A DNA stretch of 64,000 nucleotides from positions 82,971 to 146,970 of the forward strand of contig JAFGTT010000038.1 in NCBI GenBank assembly GCA_016933955.1, written 5' to 3'. The notes beneath the pieces were generated by a model. The model did not search any database, had not been told where the DNA came from, and worked only from the letters and a program-made list of their open reading frames with translations. Position 1 is the stretch's first letter. Every line of letters starts with the position of its first letter. The DNA is from Candidatus Zixiibacteriota bacterium (GTDB lineage Bacteria; Zixibacteria; MSB-5A5; GN15; PGXB01). Position numbers and translations under genes: made by a program. Below are positions 45,338-54,062 of the stretch, piece by piece.

Positions 45338-47476
45338 TTAACGGTTGTTAAGACGCCGAAGCAGTTCCCGGGCGGGAGCGAAATCAGGATTAATCGCCAG
45401 TATGCGCCTCAAATAAACCAGCGCCGAATCTTTCGGATAACCATAACTGTCAAACGTCAAAGCCAGTCCGAAATAAGCCTGCGGAAGGGATTGGTCTTTG
45501 GCAATGGCCTTGCGATACGTTTCGATGGCCCTGTCAGGGCGACGGGTCATGTAGTAGATATTGGCCCGGTTGACATAATCGGAAGCCGATAGTTCACCGT
45601 ACTGCTCCCCGCGTTCGTACATCTGTTCGGCCTGATCGTATCGTGTCATGCGAGCGTACAATCCCCCCAGTTTGAAATATATTTCAGGAGCCTCGGGAGC
45701 AATCTCCAACGCCCGGCGGTAACTCTCTTCGGCCTGATCATACTGCTTCTGGGTCAGATGGATATCACCGATATTCATCTGGGACTGGTACAATTTTGGA
45801 TCGATGACGAAGGCTTGACGATAATAATTGATGGCCTGTGGGAAATTATTCCGGCCTTCATAAACCAGGCCGATATTGTTGTAAGCATCAGCGAAATTCG
45901 GATCATATTTGATCGCCCGCTCCAGGACCTCAAGGGCTTGATCCAGTTTCCCCTGATGGTACATTACCACCCCCAGATTATTCAATCCAGTGGCCGAATA
46001 GGGATTTTCCTCAATGGCCAGCCGATATTCAATTTCCGCCTGGGGCAATTTCCCCTGGCGTTCATAGGTTATGCCGAGATTGAAGTGAGTTAAAAAGGCA
46101 TTTTCGAAACCAATATCGAAATAGGTCCGGTTGGCAAAAACGAGCAGAACGATCAAGGCGACACCGAATATTGTGATTTTATTCCAGTTTTTCTTTTTAA
46201 TAATTTCAATCAGAGCCAAAACCGCTATGGCCGCAAAGAGAAGCATAAAAGGGACAATCGGCAGTCGATGCCGGGCCGTGACCAGAAAGAGAATCACGGT
46301 GGGCGCATAACCGATAATGAAAATATAGAACAGGGCCAGTTCCTTGCGTTTCCCCCAGCCAATAACCATACCGATCAGGCCCAGCGGGAGGAGCAGGCCA
46401 AAGGGAAAGTACAATACGTTTTTCCATATCAACAGGGAATACAGTGAAGAATATCGACGGCTCTGATAAATGTCGGTCTGGTCGGAGTTCTCGAAACCGA
46501 GCAGGAAGTAAATGGTCTTTTTAAAGATGAGAGATATAAACTTGCCGGGATTGTGGAAAACGAAATCGACAGCTTTGCGAGTCCAGAAGGATGATTCTTC
46601 GGCCGCGGTTAATGGGTGACCCGCCTCTTTTTCGGCTGTTTCCCTGGTGGCTCGGGTGAATTCGTTCCATGGCAGCGACTCATCGAGTTTCACCTCGGGC
46701 ATAAGCATGGTCAACCCTTCCGCATCGGGATTGTTACCGATATAAATATTCACCCCGCCCTGAGAAGAAATCATAATAGCCTCGCCGGTAACAATGTAAT
46801 TGCGAAGGGTAACCGACAGGATCGGGATAAGCAGACCGGCGGCATAGATGGCTGCAATGGTCAGGAGTTTTTTAAGTTTTTCGTGTCCGCGCCGGATAAT
46901 ATAAATCCAGACCAGAAAGAACGGAATCAGGATCAGGACATTGGGCCGCGCTATAGCGGCCAAACCAAGAAATAGTCCGGCGATAAACCACCATCTAAAA
47001 AGGTTTTGCTCCTTCGCCAGCGACAAAAAATAGACAGCCAGAAGATTCAGGAAAATGAACAGAACCGGGATAAGGAGCATGGTTTCATAGAAGACCAAAG
47101 TACCATAGACGGCATAACCGAAACCTGCAATAATTCCGGCTTTTTTTGAGATAGTGTGCTCGCCCAGTTTCAGGACCAGGACCGCTGAAAGCGAGGCAAT
47201 GATAATCTGAAGAAAACGAGTCCAGAAAAGTGACTGCCCTGTGATTTTCAGAAACAGGGCCAGAATATAGGGATAGAGCGGACCACGGAAATAGGCTTCA
47301 TTTCCCCAGAAATTGCCTCCGATTATTTCTCTGGCCCAGTTTAGATGCCAGAGTTCATCGACCATGGGAAAATAAAAGGTCGGATCGGACCTGGCCTGGA
47401 TTAAATAGACAAGGCGTATAAAGAAGGCCGCCATAAAAATAACCAGCGGCCATCGGTATTTTCGAAAGAAGGTCAT
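45338..47476 (-). CDS. GT39-like membrane glycosyltransferase with C-terminal TPR repeats
   Basis: 712 residues. The N-terminal half has about 12 TM helices and an ArnT/PMT-type start (RLVYLIQARSDPTFYFPMVDELWHLNWA) including an acidic residue in the first loop. After about residue 465 the protein becomes soluble, with about 7 TPR units (AFLTHFNLGITYERQGKLPQAEIEYRLAI-type blocks, each of 34 residues, ending ALVYLRRILAINPDFAPARELL). The TPR part would face the periplasm if topology is standard, and may bind the glycan acceptor protein. Sugar and acceptor unknown. Confidence 0.85.
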   Translation of the reverse strand: MTFFRKYRWPLVIFMAAFFIRLVYLIQARSDPTFYFPMVDELWHLNWAREIIGGNFWGNEAYFRGPLYPYILALFLKITGQSLFWTRFLQIIIASLSAVLVLKLGEHTISKKAGIIAGFGYAVYGTLVFYETMLLIPVLFIFLNLLAVYFLSLAKEQNLFRWWFIAGLFLGLAAIARPNVLILIPFFLVWIYIIRRGHEKLKKLLTIAAIYAAGLLIPILSVTLRNYIVTGEAIMISSQGGVNIYIGNNPDAEGLTMLMPEVKLDESLPWNEFTRATRETAEKEAGHPLTAAEESSFWTRKAVDFVFHNPGKFISLIFKKTIYFLLGFENSDQTDIYQSRRYSSLYSLLIWKNVLYFPFGLLLPLGLIGMVIGWGKRKELALFYIFIIGYAPTVILFLVTARHRLPIVPFMLLFAAIAVLALIEIIKKKNWNKITIFGVALIVLLVFANRTYFDIGFENAFLTHFNLGITYERQGKLPQAEIEYRLAIEENPYSATGLNNLGVVMYHQGKLDQALEVLERAIKYDPNFADAYNNIGLVYEGRNNFPQAINYYRQAFVIDPKLYQSQMNIGDIHLTQKQYDQAEESYRRALEIAPEAPEIYFKLGGLYARMTRYDQAEQMYERGEQYGELSASDYVNRANIYYMTRRPDRAIETYRKAIAKDQSLPQAYFGLALTFDSYGYPKDSALVYLRRILAINPDFAPARELLRRLNNR

Positions 47477-47490
47477 ATATAAAAACCGAT

Positions 47491-49596
47491 TTATTCTCTG
47501 TTCGATCCAAAGCGACGAGAAACATAATAGAAAATCAGCATCAAACCGCCAAAAGCTGCCAGCGAGACAAATGGTCCCCAGCCACCGGTCAGGGAATTGA
47601 GCAGACCTTCATGGCTATTAAAAAAGTCAGCGTAATTTATCCATGGATTCAAAATTATTCCGGCTGTGGCCACCCCTATTAAAGCATCGCCGGCCACTAT
47701 CCCCGACCCGAATAGGATGCCCATCTGGTGACGTGATACCGATAGAATCTTATCCCTGGAAGATTTTTTAATCAGGTGCGCCATAATCCCGCCGGCCATA
47801 ATCGGAGTGGACAATGACAGTGGCAGATAAAGACCGATGGCAAAAGGCAATGATTGGATCCCCAATAGCTCGATAGCCAGGGCAATCATGCCGCCGACCA
47901 TAATCGGAGCCCAGGGGATATTGGCATTCATAATACCCTGAACGACGGTAGCCATGACATTGGCCTGGGGCGCCAAAAGACCATCGGGATTGTGAGCCGA
48001 CTGAAAGCCGAAAGCGTCTTTGAGGATATAAAGGGTAAAGCCCATGGCGATGGCCGGAAAAAGAAGGCCGATAAATTCGGTTATCTGCATTTTGGATGGT
48101 GTTCCACCGAGCAGAAAGCCGGTTTTCAAATCCTGGGCGATATCGCCCGACATACATACTGCAATACAGACCACCGCCCCGACCGACATGGCCGTTATCA
48201 TTCCTCTGGCACCGTTGACGCCGAACGAAATCAGAAGCAGGCAGGTCACCAGAAGAGTAGCAATAGTCATCCCGGAAACGGGCGATGAAGATGAGCCCAC
48301 AATACCGACAATTCGGGCCGCCACGACGACAAAGAAAAATCCGAATAAAACAGCCAGAGCGGCACCCATGAAATGAAGTTCCGTGTCCGGCATAATCCAG
48401 ATGGCGAAAACTATTAAGGCCGTTCCAATTAAGACAACTGACATTGGCAAATCCCTATCCGTTCGGGGAATGTCCTGCTGTTTCCTGCGACCGCCTATCA
48501 GTTGCCTGAAACCGACCGCGAATGAATTGATAATAATCGGGAAGGACTTGGCCAGCGAGACGAACCCGCCAACTGCCACGGCTCCGACGCCAAGATATTT
48601 GATATAGAAATTGCGAAGCTGTGATGGATCCATGTCGCTCAAGGGGATATTACCGGGAGATATAATAACTCCGGGAATTTGATCACCTATAAAGGATAAA
48701 AGCGGTCCGATTCCAAGGTATCCCAAAACCGCCCCGGAAAGCATCAGGGCGGCGATTCTGGGGCCGATAATATAACCGACCCCGAGCAGGACCGGGGTGG
48801 CATCAATACCGATGGTTCCGCCTTTGAGGAATTTTTTGAAATCATGGGATGGTGATTCCGACCAAAGCCGGGCAGTGTACATCATAATTTTATATATCAC
48901 CCCAATCCCGATTCCCAGAAAGACAGTTTTGGCCTTTTTACCGCCCTCATCACCGGCTACGATAATTTCAGCACAGGCTGTACCTTCGGGGAAAGCCAGT
49001 TTGTCATGTTCTTTTTGGACCAGGTATTTTCGAAGCGGGATCATCAGCAAAATCCCCAAACCGCCACCCAGCATTGAAAGGCAGAAAATCTGCGTTTTAG
49101 AAATTTCATGGGTGTAACCCAGAAGACTCAGGTCGGCGCTTTTCAGCCAGGTGAAAAATGAGGCGAATTTGGGAATATTGCCCGGGATAATCCCCCAGGC
49201 GAGATTGCGAATGAGATCAGCCTGAAAAATGTGCCGGGCCAGATCCTGAGTCGCCAATTCGGCATTGGCCGCCCAGATAAAAAAGGCGGGGATGGTAAAT
49301 ATTATCCCAGCCGCCAGGGACTCACCCGCCGAACCAATGGTCTGAACAATATTATTTTCCAGGACAGTGACTTTTTTAAAAAGGGCCCGCAATACGGCCA
49401 TTGAAATAACTGCCGCTGGTATTGAGGCGCAAACAGTCATGCCGTATTTAAGACCGATATAGGCATTGGCCACGCCAAAAACCACCGAGAGGATCGATCC
49501 GAGAACAACAGCTTTAATGGTGACTTCGGCGATATTGGTTTCGGCAGAAATATAAGGTTTGAAATTTTCGATTTCCGAATTTTTTGCTTCTGACAC
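47491..49596 (-). CDS. OPT-family oligopeptide transporter
   Basis: 701 residues, about 14-16 TM helices. TIKAVVLGSILSVVFGVANAYIGLKYG is the typical OPT N-terminal helix, and AFPEGTACAEIIVAGDEGGKKA, together with GEGTACAE-like loops and FLLGGTPSKMQITEFIG, places it in the OPT (EspB-like) branch found in Bacteroidetes and relatives. Transports peptides or metal-chelates by proton symport (family knowledge). The GTG at 49596 was chosen because AGGAGG lies 4-5 nt upstream; a longer frame upstream adds an unrelated N-terminus. Followed by the TPR-glycosyltransferase 14 bp downstream on the same strand. Confidence 0.92.
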   Translation of the reverse strand: MSEAKNSEIENFKPYISAETNIAEVTIKAVVLGSILSVVFGVANAYIGLKYGMTVCASIPAAVISMAVLRALFKKVTVLENNIVQTIGSAGESLAAGIIFTIPAFFIWAANAELATQDLARHIFQADLIRNLAWGIIPGNIPKFASFFTWLKSADLSLLGYTHEISKTQIFCLSMLGGGLGILLMIPLRKYLVQKEHDKLAFPEGTACAEIIVAGDEGGKKAKTVFLGIGIGVIYKIMMYTARLWSESPSHDFKKFLKGGTIGIDATPVLLGVGYIIGPRIAALMLSGAVLGYLGIGPLLSFIGDQIPGVIISPGNIPLSDMDPSQLRNFYIKYLGVGAVAVGGFVSLAKSFPIIINSFAVGFRQLIGGRRKQQDIPRTDRDLPMSVVLIGTALIVFAIWIMPDTELHFMGAALAVLFGFFFVVVAARIVGIVGSSSSPVSGMTIATLLVTCLLLISFGVNGARGMITAMSVGAVVCIAVCMSGDIAQDLKTGFLLGGTPSKMQITEFIGLLFPAIAMGFTLYILKDAFGFQSAHNPDGLLAPQANVMATVVQGIMNANIPWAPIMVGGMIALAIELLGIQSLPFAIGLYLPLSLSTPIMAGGIMAHLIKKSSRDKILSVSRHQMGILFGSGIVAGDALIGVATAGIILNPWINYADFFNSHEGLLNSLTGGWGPFVSLAAFGGLMLIFYYVSRRFGSNRE

Positions 49597-49918
49597 ATTT
49601 CCTCCTGCATGAATTCGGGAAGATAATCGTTTGATAAAGCTAACCCGTTGATTGACAACTGTCAAGATAAATTTGTTGGGTATTACGAGCGGCAAAGCGG
49701 GGGATTATTTATCATTATATATTATTTTCAAGTTCAGCCCTTTTTTTTCGTATTAATGTTGCATAATATAAAAAAAGGGGAACTTTATTAGCTTATTGTT
49801 TTATAAAAGACGAGGATGAGCCCCGGATTCTCCGGGTTAAATTACCACACCGGGAATTCTGGGTCATAAAAGAGAGAATTCAAGAATAAACGAACATATT
49901 TCTGTCAGGAATTATCAC

Positions 49919-49947
49919 TTGACAAAGTTTTTGGAAAGACGTATTAT
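49919..49947 (+). promoter_or_regulatory. Strong sigma70-type promoter with a long leader
   Basis: TTGACA, an exact 17-nt spacer, then TATTAT, one base short of consensus. Transcription would start near 49955, leaving about 155 nt of untranslated leader before the secreted-protein gene at 50112. Upstream of it (49600-49918) I see only AT-rich sequence and no gene. Confidence 0.85.
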
Positions 49948-50010
49948 GGATATAGGAAGTCCCCACTTCACGTTTCGAATTCTTCACCCAAAGAGTAGTA
50001 ATTTTTTGTA

Positions 50011-50066
50011 TTGCGGATATAAACGGCTGTGCGGCAAACAAGGAGCGTTTGCGATTTTCGGCCGCC
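50011..50066 (+). promoter_or_regulatory. Structured 5' leader of the secreted-protein gene
   Basis: Within the long leader, GCAAAC (50034-50039) and GTTTGC (50047-50052) form a 6-bp hairpin whose loop is AAGGAGC, nested inside a CGGC/GCCG pairing. An A-GGA motif displayed in a loop is the type of site CsrA proteins bind, but it could also be a simple stability element. It does not match the c-di-GMP-I riboswitch consensus. The functional leader reaches the GGTGAG Shine-Dalgarno at 50101. Confidence 0.4.
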
Positions 50067-50111
50067 AGTTATTGAGTAAACCTTAAAAACCCTAACGGGG
50101 GGTGAGTGTCT

Positions 50112-50927
50112 ATGAAGCAAATTGGCATCATCATGATGGCCTTGGTACTCCTGGGTTTTACTTCGGCGTTTGCGGCTGATCAGAATGCGATCAAGGCGCC
50201 GAAAGTAAAAGTTGAGGCCGAGAAATATATCGTTCCGGTCGAACTTACCAACGCTGTACCGATGACAGCTCTGGACATGCCTTTGCAATTTACCGAAGGT
50301 GTGACTCTGGAAGAGGTCACTTTTGAAGGAACAAGGTCGGCTGACTTTGACTTCACATGGGCCAATATCAATAATGAGGAAAACACCGTTGTGATCGGTC
50401 TGATTCCGATGATTTACGGTGAAAAATCCGATTTGGCGCCAGGGACCGGCGTGATTGCCAATCTCGTGTTCACGGTGGATGATCCCGATGTTGAGGCTAT
50501 CGAGCTGAATACAATCGAGTTGGAGAATCCAAATCATTCTCTTATGCTGGTTTATAACGACGACAATAATGAGGCCGCGTATGTTGTCCCCGAATTTAAC
50601 GGGGTCAGTGTTAACCTTCAAAGTGCGGCTCAGGATGAGCTGTTGCCGATGTCGTTCAGTTTAAAACAGAATGCGCCAAATCCTTTCAACCCTCAGACCA
50701 GGATTGACTATGACCTGCCGCAGGCCACCAATGTCAATCTGGATATTTTCAATGTCCTCGGTCAGAAGGTTAAAACCGTGGTCAACGAATTCCAGGAAGC
50801 CGGCTCCAAATCGGTTATCTGGGATGGTCGCGATGACGGCGGCGTATCAGTAGCAAGTGGCATCTATTTCTATCGTCTCAATGCGGGAGACTATAACGAA
50901 ACCAGGAAGATGATGATGCTGAAGTAA
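50112..50927 (+). CDS. Secreted cohesin-like protein with C-terminal FlgD/T9SS-type tail
   Basis: 271 residues. Signal peptide MKQIGIIMMALVLLGFTSAFA. The middle part (about 30-165; YIVPVELTNAVPMTALDMP, VTLEEVTFEG, GVIANLVFTVDD) has the beta-sandwich pattern of cohesin-like domains. The last 85 residues (FSLKQNAPNPFNPQTRIDY, then LDIFNVLGQKV, WDGRDDGGVSVASGIYFYRL, ending KMMMLK) form the FlgD-Ig / type-A sorting tail seen in FCB-group secreted proteins. GGTGAG lies 5 nt before the ATG. Isolated transcript with its own promoter and terminator; probably surface-anchored. Partner unknown. Confidence 0.85.
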   Translation: MKQIGIIMMALVLLGFTSAFAADQNAIKAPKVKVEAEKYIVPVELTNAVPMTALDMPLQFTEGVTLEEVTFEGTRSADFDFTWANINNEENTVVIGLIPMIYGEKSDLAPGTGVIANLVFTVDDPDVEAIELNTIELENPNHSLMLVYNDDNNEAAYVVPEFNGVSVNLQSAAQDELLPMSFSLKQNAPNPFNPQTRIDYDLPQATNVNLDIFNVLGQKVKTVVNEFQEAGSKSVIWDGRDDGGVSVASGIYFYRLNAGDYNETRKMMMLK

Positions 50928-50968
50928 CGGCTAATAACAAATATTGCCTTTCTAACAGCAAGTGAGGG

Positions 50969-50998
50969 CCCCTCCGTATGAAAGCGGAGGGGTTTTTT
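50969..50998 (+). terminator. Intrinsic terminator of the secreted-protein gene
   Basis: CCCCTCCG, an 8-base loop, CGGAGGGG and six T. Confidence 0.93.
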
Positions 50999-51023
50999 GT
51001 TGACCTGTAGATGGCCGGATGAA

Positions 51024-51068
51024 AACTGCGTTTTTTAGTAATTTCTGGCGCAGTTAATGCGTTTTTTT
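51024..51068 (+). other. Second hairpin with downstream T-run
   Basis: AACTGCG (51024-51030) and CGCAGTT (51049-51055) pair around an 18-base loop, followed by AATGCG and seven T. It may be a back-up terminator or the end of a short transcript. Confidence 0.4.
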
Positions 51069-51176
51069 AAAGATTGCTGTGATTTGTGCAGATCTTGATT
51101 TTCTGTAATGTATTAAAATCTAATGACTTGTCCTTATTTTCTGAATGCTGGCATAAATTTTGATAGTATTAATTCA

Positions 51177-51320
51177 TGTACGATTGCGAACTTTACGGTT
51201 CACCGGCAATCAGTACCGACCACGCATAAGTGGCAGCGAATATTTGGCGGTATAGCTGCTCGTTTGCGCATGCAAGGAGAGTCGGGCTCTCATAAATCAG
51301 ATGAGAGCCCAATTTTTATT
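51177..51320 (+). ncRNA. Candidate small RNA of unknown class with its own terminator
   Basis: About 140 nt with no reading frame, in a 388-bp gap. It folds locally: GATTGC/GCAATC (51183-51210) enclosing GAAC/GTTC, then CCAC/GTGG, then GCAGC/GCTGC, and ends in a perfect terminator (GGGCTCTCAT with ATGAGAGCCC at 51284-51310, then AATTTTTA). The terminator faces the plus strand, yet the gene immediately to the right is on the minus strand, so it must serve a plus-strand transcript beginning in this gap. Upstream, TGGCAT at 51149 and TTGAT at 51160 have sigma54-like -24/-12 spacing, though GA replaces the -12 GC. Not recognisable as 6S, SRP, tmRNA or RNase P. Confidence 0.5.
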
Positions 51321-52341
51321 TTATCTGATAATTTTCAATGTCGTGATGTTCGGCCGGGGCGACGATTATCTGAAACTGGTCGGTTTCATTTCGGCAGGTG
51401 ATTTCGATCTGAGATTTTTCCCTATCATCACAGTATCGGGCAGTGATGGCGGCGGCCAATTTCAGCATGCGATCATTATACGGTCCGATAAAAAGGGTGA
51501 TTGGCGATCCGCTCCCAAGCGCTTCCATGCTGAGATGATGAGGGGCCGCCAACTGCCGGATAAGTTCATTATCGCGTTCATTTCGCCCCACTATTATTTT
51601 GGTATTTGGATCGAGACGGAAGTGCCGTCCCACCCGAAGCAGATTTATTTGATCGATAGCGGTTTTTTCGGAATGATCGAACAGGTCTTTGAGTCGCCGG
51701 GAATAACCGCGATCGGTTAAGAGACACCCCCCGGCCGATTCAGGATAATTATCAACTCCCATTTTGGTGGCCAGTTCAATCTGGCGCTTCCGGGAGCGAC
51801 CGGATATATTTTCAAGCTGATCCCGATCAAGTAATCCGGTTTTTTCCGGAATGGTTTCCGCCATTAGCCGGGCGCATAACGGCCGGACCAATAATCCTTC
51901 CAGCCCGGCTTTTTTTTCGACCAGATTCATAGCGTTACGCATCTGCGATTTTGGCCGCTGACCAAGAACCTCGCCGGTAATAACGAAATCGGCACCAACC
52001 AGTTCCATGAATTGCCGGGTCTCCTGAAGCATCAATATCCGGCAATCGATACACGGATTCATATTTTTGCCATAGCCATATCGGGGGGATTTGACAATAT
52101 CAATGAATTTTTGACCGAGGTGCACCATTTTTACATTAAAAGCAAATTTCTCTGCAACCGGGAAGGGGTCGGAACCGCAGCCGGAGTGCTCGCTTAGACT
52201 ACAGCCGAAATGCGACATGAAGGTAAGGGCGGTTACTTCGATATTCTGTCTCATGATCAGCAAAATGGCCAGAATGGAATCAAGCCCACCAGAGAAAAGG
52301 GCTATAGCATGGCCGCGTTTTTTATCCCGAGGGTTATCCAT
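51316..52341 (-). CDS. PP-loop ATP pyrophosphatase, ThiI-like tRNA thiolation type
   Basis: 341 residues. AIALFSGGLDSILAILLI contains the PP-loop SGGxDS that activates tRNA or a sulfur substrate with ATP. NMNPCIDCRILML and ESAGGCLLTDRGYSRRLKDL carry conserved Cys, and FVITGEVLGQRPKSQMRNA is typical of ThiI/MnmA-like enzymes lacking a THUMP domain. The C-terminal about 110 residues (LRVGRHFRLDPNTKIIVGRNERDNELI) match the NFACT-R/DUF814-type domain found in this subgroup. Predicted to thiolate tRNA, possibly 4-thiouridine; not proven. AAAGGA precedes the ATG. Confidence 0.82.
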   Translation of the reverse strand: MDNPRDKKRGHAIALFSGGLDSILAILLIMRQNIEVTALTFMSHFGCSLSEHSGCGSDPFPVAEKFAFNVKMVHLGQKFIDIVKSPRYGYGKNMNPCIDCRILMLQETRQFMELVGADFVITGEVLGQRPKSQMRNAMNLVEKKAGLEGLLVRPLCARLMAETIPEKTGLLDRDQLENISGRSRKRQIELATKMGVDNYPESAGGCLLTDRGYSRRLKDLFDHSEKTAIDQINLLRVGRHFRLDPNTKIIVGRNERDNELIRQLAAPHHLSMEALGSGSPITLFIGPYNDRMLKLAAAITARYCDDREKSQIEITCRNETDQFQIIVAPAEHHDIENYQIK

Positions 52342-52439
52342 AATTATCCTTTTAAAGTCTCAATATAATATATATAAAACGAAACTGGTTGCGACTATTT
52401 GAGTATGGCTCAGCAAAAGGCAATATGATAAAAGAGGCC

Positions 52440-52468
52440 TTGACTTTGACCTTTGAGCGGCCTACAAT
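52440..52468 (+). promoter_or_regulatory. Promoter of the mlaEFD operon
   Basis: TTGACT, a 17-nt spacer, TACAAT, about 30 bp before the mlaE start. Confidence 0.8.
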
Positions 52469-52497
52469 TGACTGTTTAAAGGGATAAAGCCGCTGCG

Positions 52498-53286
52498 ATG
52501 ATATTAGTAAATTCCTTTTTTGGTTGGTTTAAGCATTTCGTCGTTGAAATTCAAGCTTTATTTTTTTTCTCGGTGAAAATGCTTCGCTCATCGGTTGGCC
52601 GTCCGATTTATCATGCGGAGACACTTGAGCAGATGTATTTAATCGGGGTCGGTTCCCTGTTTTTAGTCATTCTTACGGGTTTGTCGGCAGGGCAGGGGAT
52701 GGCCCTGGAATTCTCCAACGAGCTGGCCGATTTTGGGAGTAAAAATTACCTTGGGCGGGTAATGGTTTTAGCCATTGTTCGCGAATTGGGGCCGGTGCTG
52801 ACCGGGATCATGGTGGCTTCAAGAGTGGCTGCCGGAATTACTGCCGAAATCGGTGCCATGAAATCATCCAATCAACTTGATGCCCTGGTAGCATTCGGGA
52901 TTGACCCGCTTCGTAAATTGGCCGCACCGAGATTGATTTCGTTGATTTTTATGGTTCCGGTTCTGACGATAATCAGCGATATTATCGCTATTGTTGGCGG
53001 CTGGCTGATCGCCATTCTTATTTCTCATATAACTTCATTGACCTACTGGACGGCTGTCAAAGAAAAGTTGATGTTCGGGAATATCTTTATCGGTATCTTC
53101 AAGCCGTTTATTTTTGCCTTTATTATAGCCTTTGTCTCATGTTATAAAGGATTTAATGCGGAAGGTGGAACCAAGGGGGTCGGACGGGCGACGACTGAAT
53201 CGGTCATGATTTCCTCGATTACCATCCTGATAACCAATTTTATCATTACCAAGTTTATTTCGAGTGTCCTGAAGGGGTATTTATGA
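52498..53286 (+). CDS. mlaE: MlaE-type phospholipid ABC transporter permease
   Basis: 262 residues, about 5-6 TM helices. LVREL-like AIVRELGPVLTGIMVASRVAAGITAEIGAMKSSNQLDAL is the hallmark of MlaE/YrbE permeases, followed by PRLISLIFMVPVLTIISDI and CYKGFNAEGGTKGVGRATTESV. It forms the inner-membrane channel of the Mla system that moves phospholipids between inner and outer membranes. The stop overlaps the mlaF start by 4 bp. First gene of mlaE-mlaF-mlaD. Confidence 0.95.
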   Translation: MILVNSFFGWFKHFVVEIQALFFFSVKMLRSSVGRPIYHAETLEQMYLIGVGSLFLVILTGLSAGQGMALEFSNELADFGSKNYLGRVMVLAIVRELGPVLTGIMVASRVAAGITAEIGAMKSSNQLDALVAFGIDPLRKLAAPRLISLIFMVPVLTIISDIIAIVGGWLIAILISHITSLTYWTAVKEKLMFGNIFIGIFKPFIFAFIIAFVSCYKGFNAEGGTKGVGRATTESVMISSITILITNFIITKFISSVLKGYL

Positions 53287-54050
53287 TTGAATTTGGTCAT
53301 GTCAATTATTCCATTGCCGGGAAACAAATTCTCAGAGATGTCTCCTTTTCGATTCCAACAGGGCGCCAGACGGTGATTATGGGTCATTCCGGTTCGGGTA
53401 AATCCACCATTCTCCGACTAATCCTGGGTCTGATTTGCCCCGACAATGGTGAAATTCTGGTGGAGGAAAAAAATATCTGCCGGATGCGGGAGAAACAACT
53501 CAGAGAAATTCGTAAGGGAATCGGGATGGTTTTTCAAGATGGCGCATTGTTCGATTCTCTTACAGTGGGAGAGAATGTCGGTTATTATCTGTTTGAATAT
53601 TCCAAAATGAAGACCGATGAGATTGAGGAAAAAGTCAAAGAGATGCTTGGCTTTGTGGGCTTGTCAGAGGATATTATGGACCGGTTGCCCGATGAATTGT
53701 CAGGCGGGATGCAGCGCCGCGTAGCTATCGGGCGGGCGTTGCTTTCGACCAATCCAAGGATTATGCTGTATGATGAACCGACGACCGGGCTTGATCCGCA
53801 AATGACGCGTAATATTATTTCCCTGATCAATCGGCTGGTGGAATTCAAACATGTCACCTCCATCGTGGTAACGCACCAGATTTCGGACGCCCTTGAAATG
53901 GCCAATGATTTTATTTTGATAGATTCCGGCGAGGTCGTTTTTGACGGTAACCTGGGCGGTTTGATTCAAGCCACCGATTCGAGAGTGACCGAATTTCTAA
54001 AACCGTTCCGGGATTCCATTGCCAATGTCAAGAAAGTTGATTTTATTTAG
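53283..54050 (+). CDS. mlaF: MlaF-type ABC transporter ATPase
   Basis: 255 residues. Walker A GHSGSGKST (34-42), Q-loop GMVFQDGALFDSLTVGENV, signature LSGGMQRRVAIGRALL, Walker B MLYDEPTTGLDP, and the switch VVTHQ. The Q-loop wording FQDGALFDSLTV is characteristic of MlaF. ATG overlaps the mlaE stop (ATGA-type), and mlaD follows after 12 bp. Confidence 0.96.
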   Translation: MIEFGHVNYSIAGKQILRDVSFSIPTGRQTVIMGHSGSGKSTILRLILGLICPDNGEILVEEKNICRMREKQLREIRKGIGMVFQDGALFDSLTVGENVGYYLFEYSKMKTDEIEEKVKEMLGFVGLSEDIMDRLPDELSGGMQRRVAIGRALLSTNPRIMLYDEPTTGLDPQMTRNIISLINRLVEFKHVTSIVVTHQISDALEMANDFILIDSGEVVFDGNLGGLIQATDSRVTEFLKPFRDSIANVKKVDFI

Positions 54051-54062
54051 TCTGAGGATAAG

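Noticed and set aside
50011..50066. c-di-GMP-I (GEMM) riboswitch
   Set aside because: There is a GGCAAAC string but the second conserved GACGCAAAGCC strand and tetraloop receptor are missing.
49968..50621. A 217-codon minus-strand frame over the leader and secreted-protein gene
   Set aside because: It would cross a near-consensus promoter and the secreted-protein coding region on the other strand; no family features.
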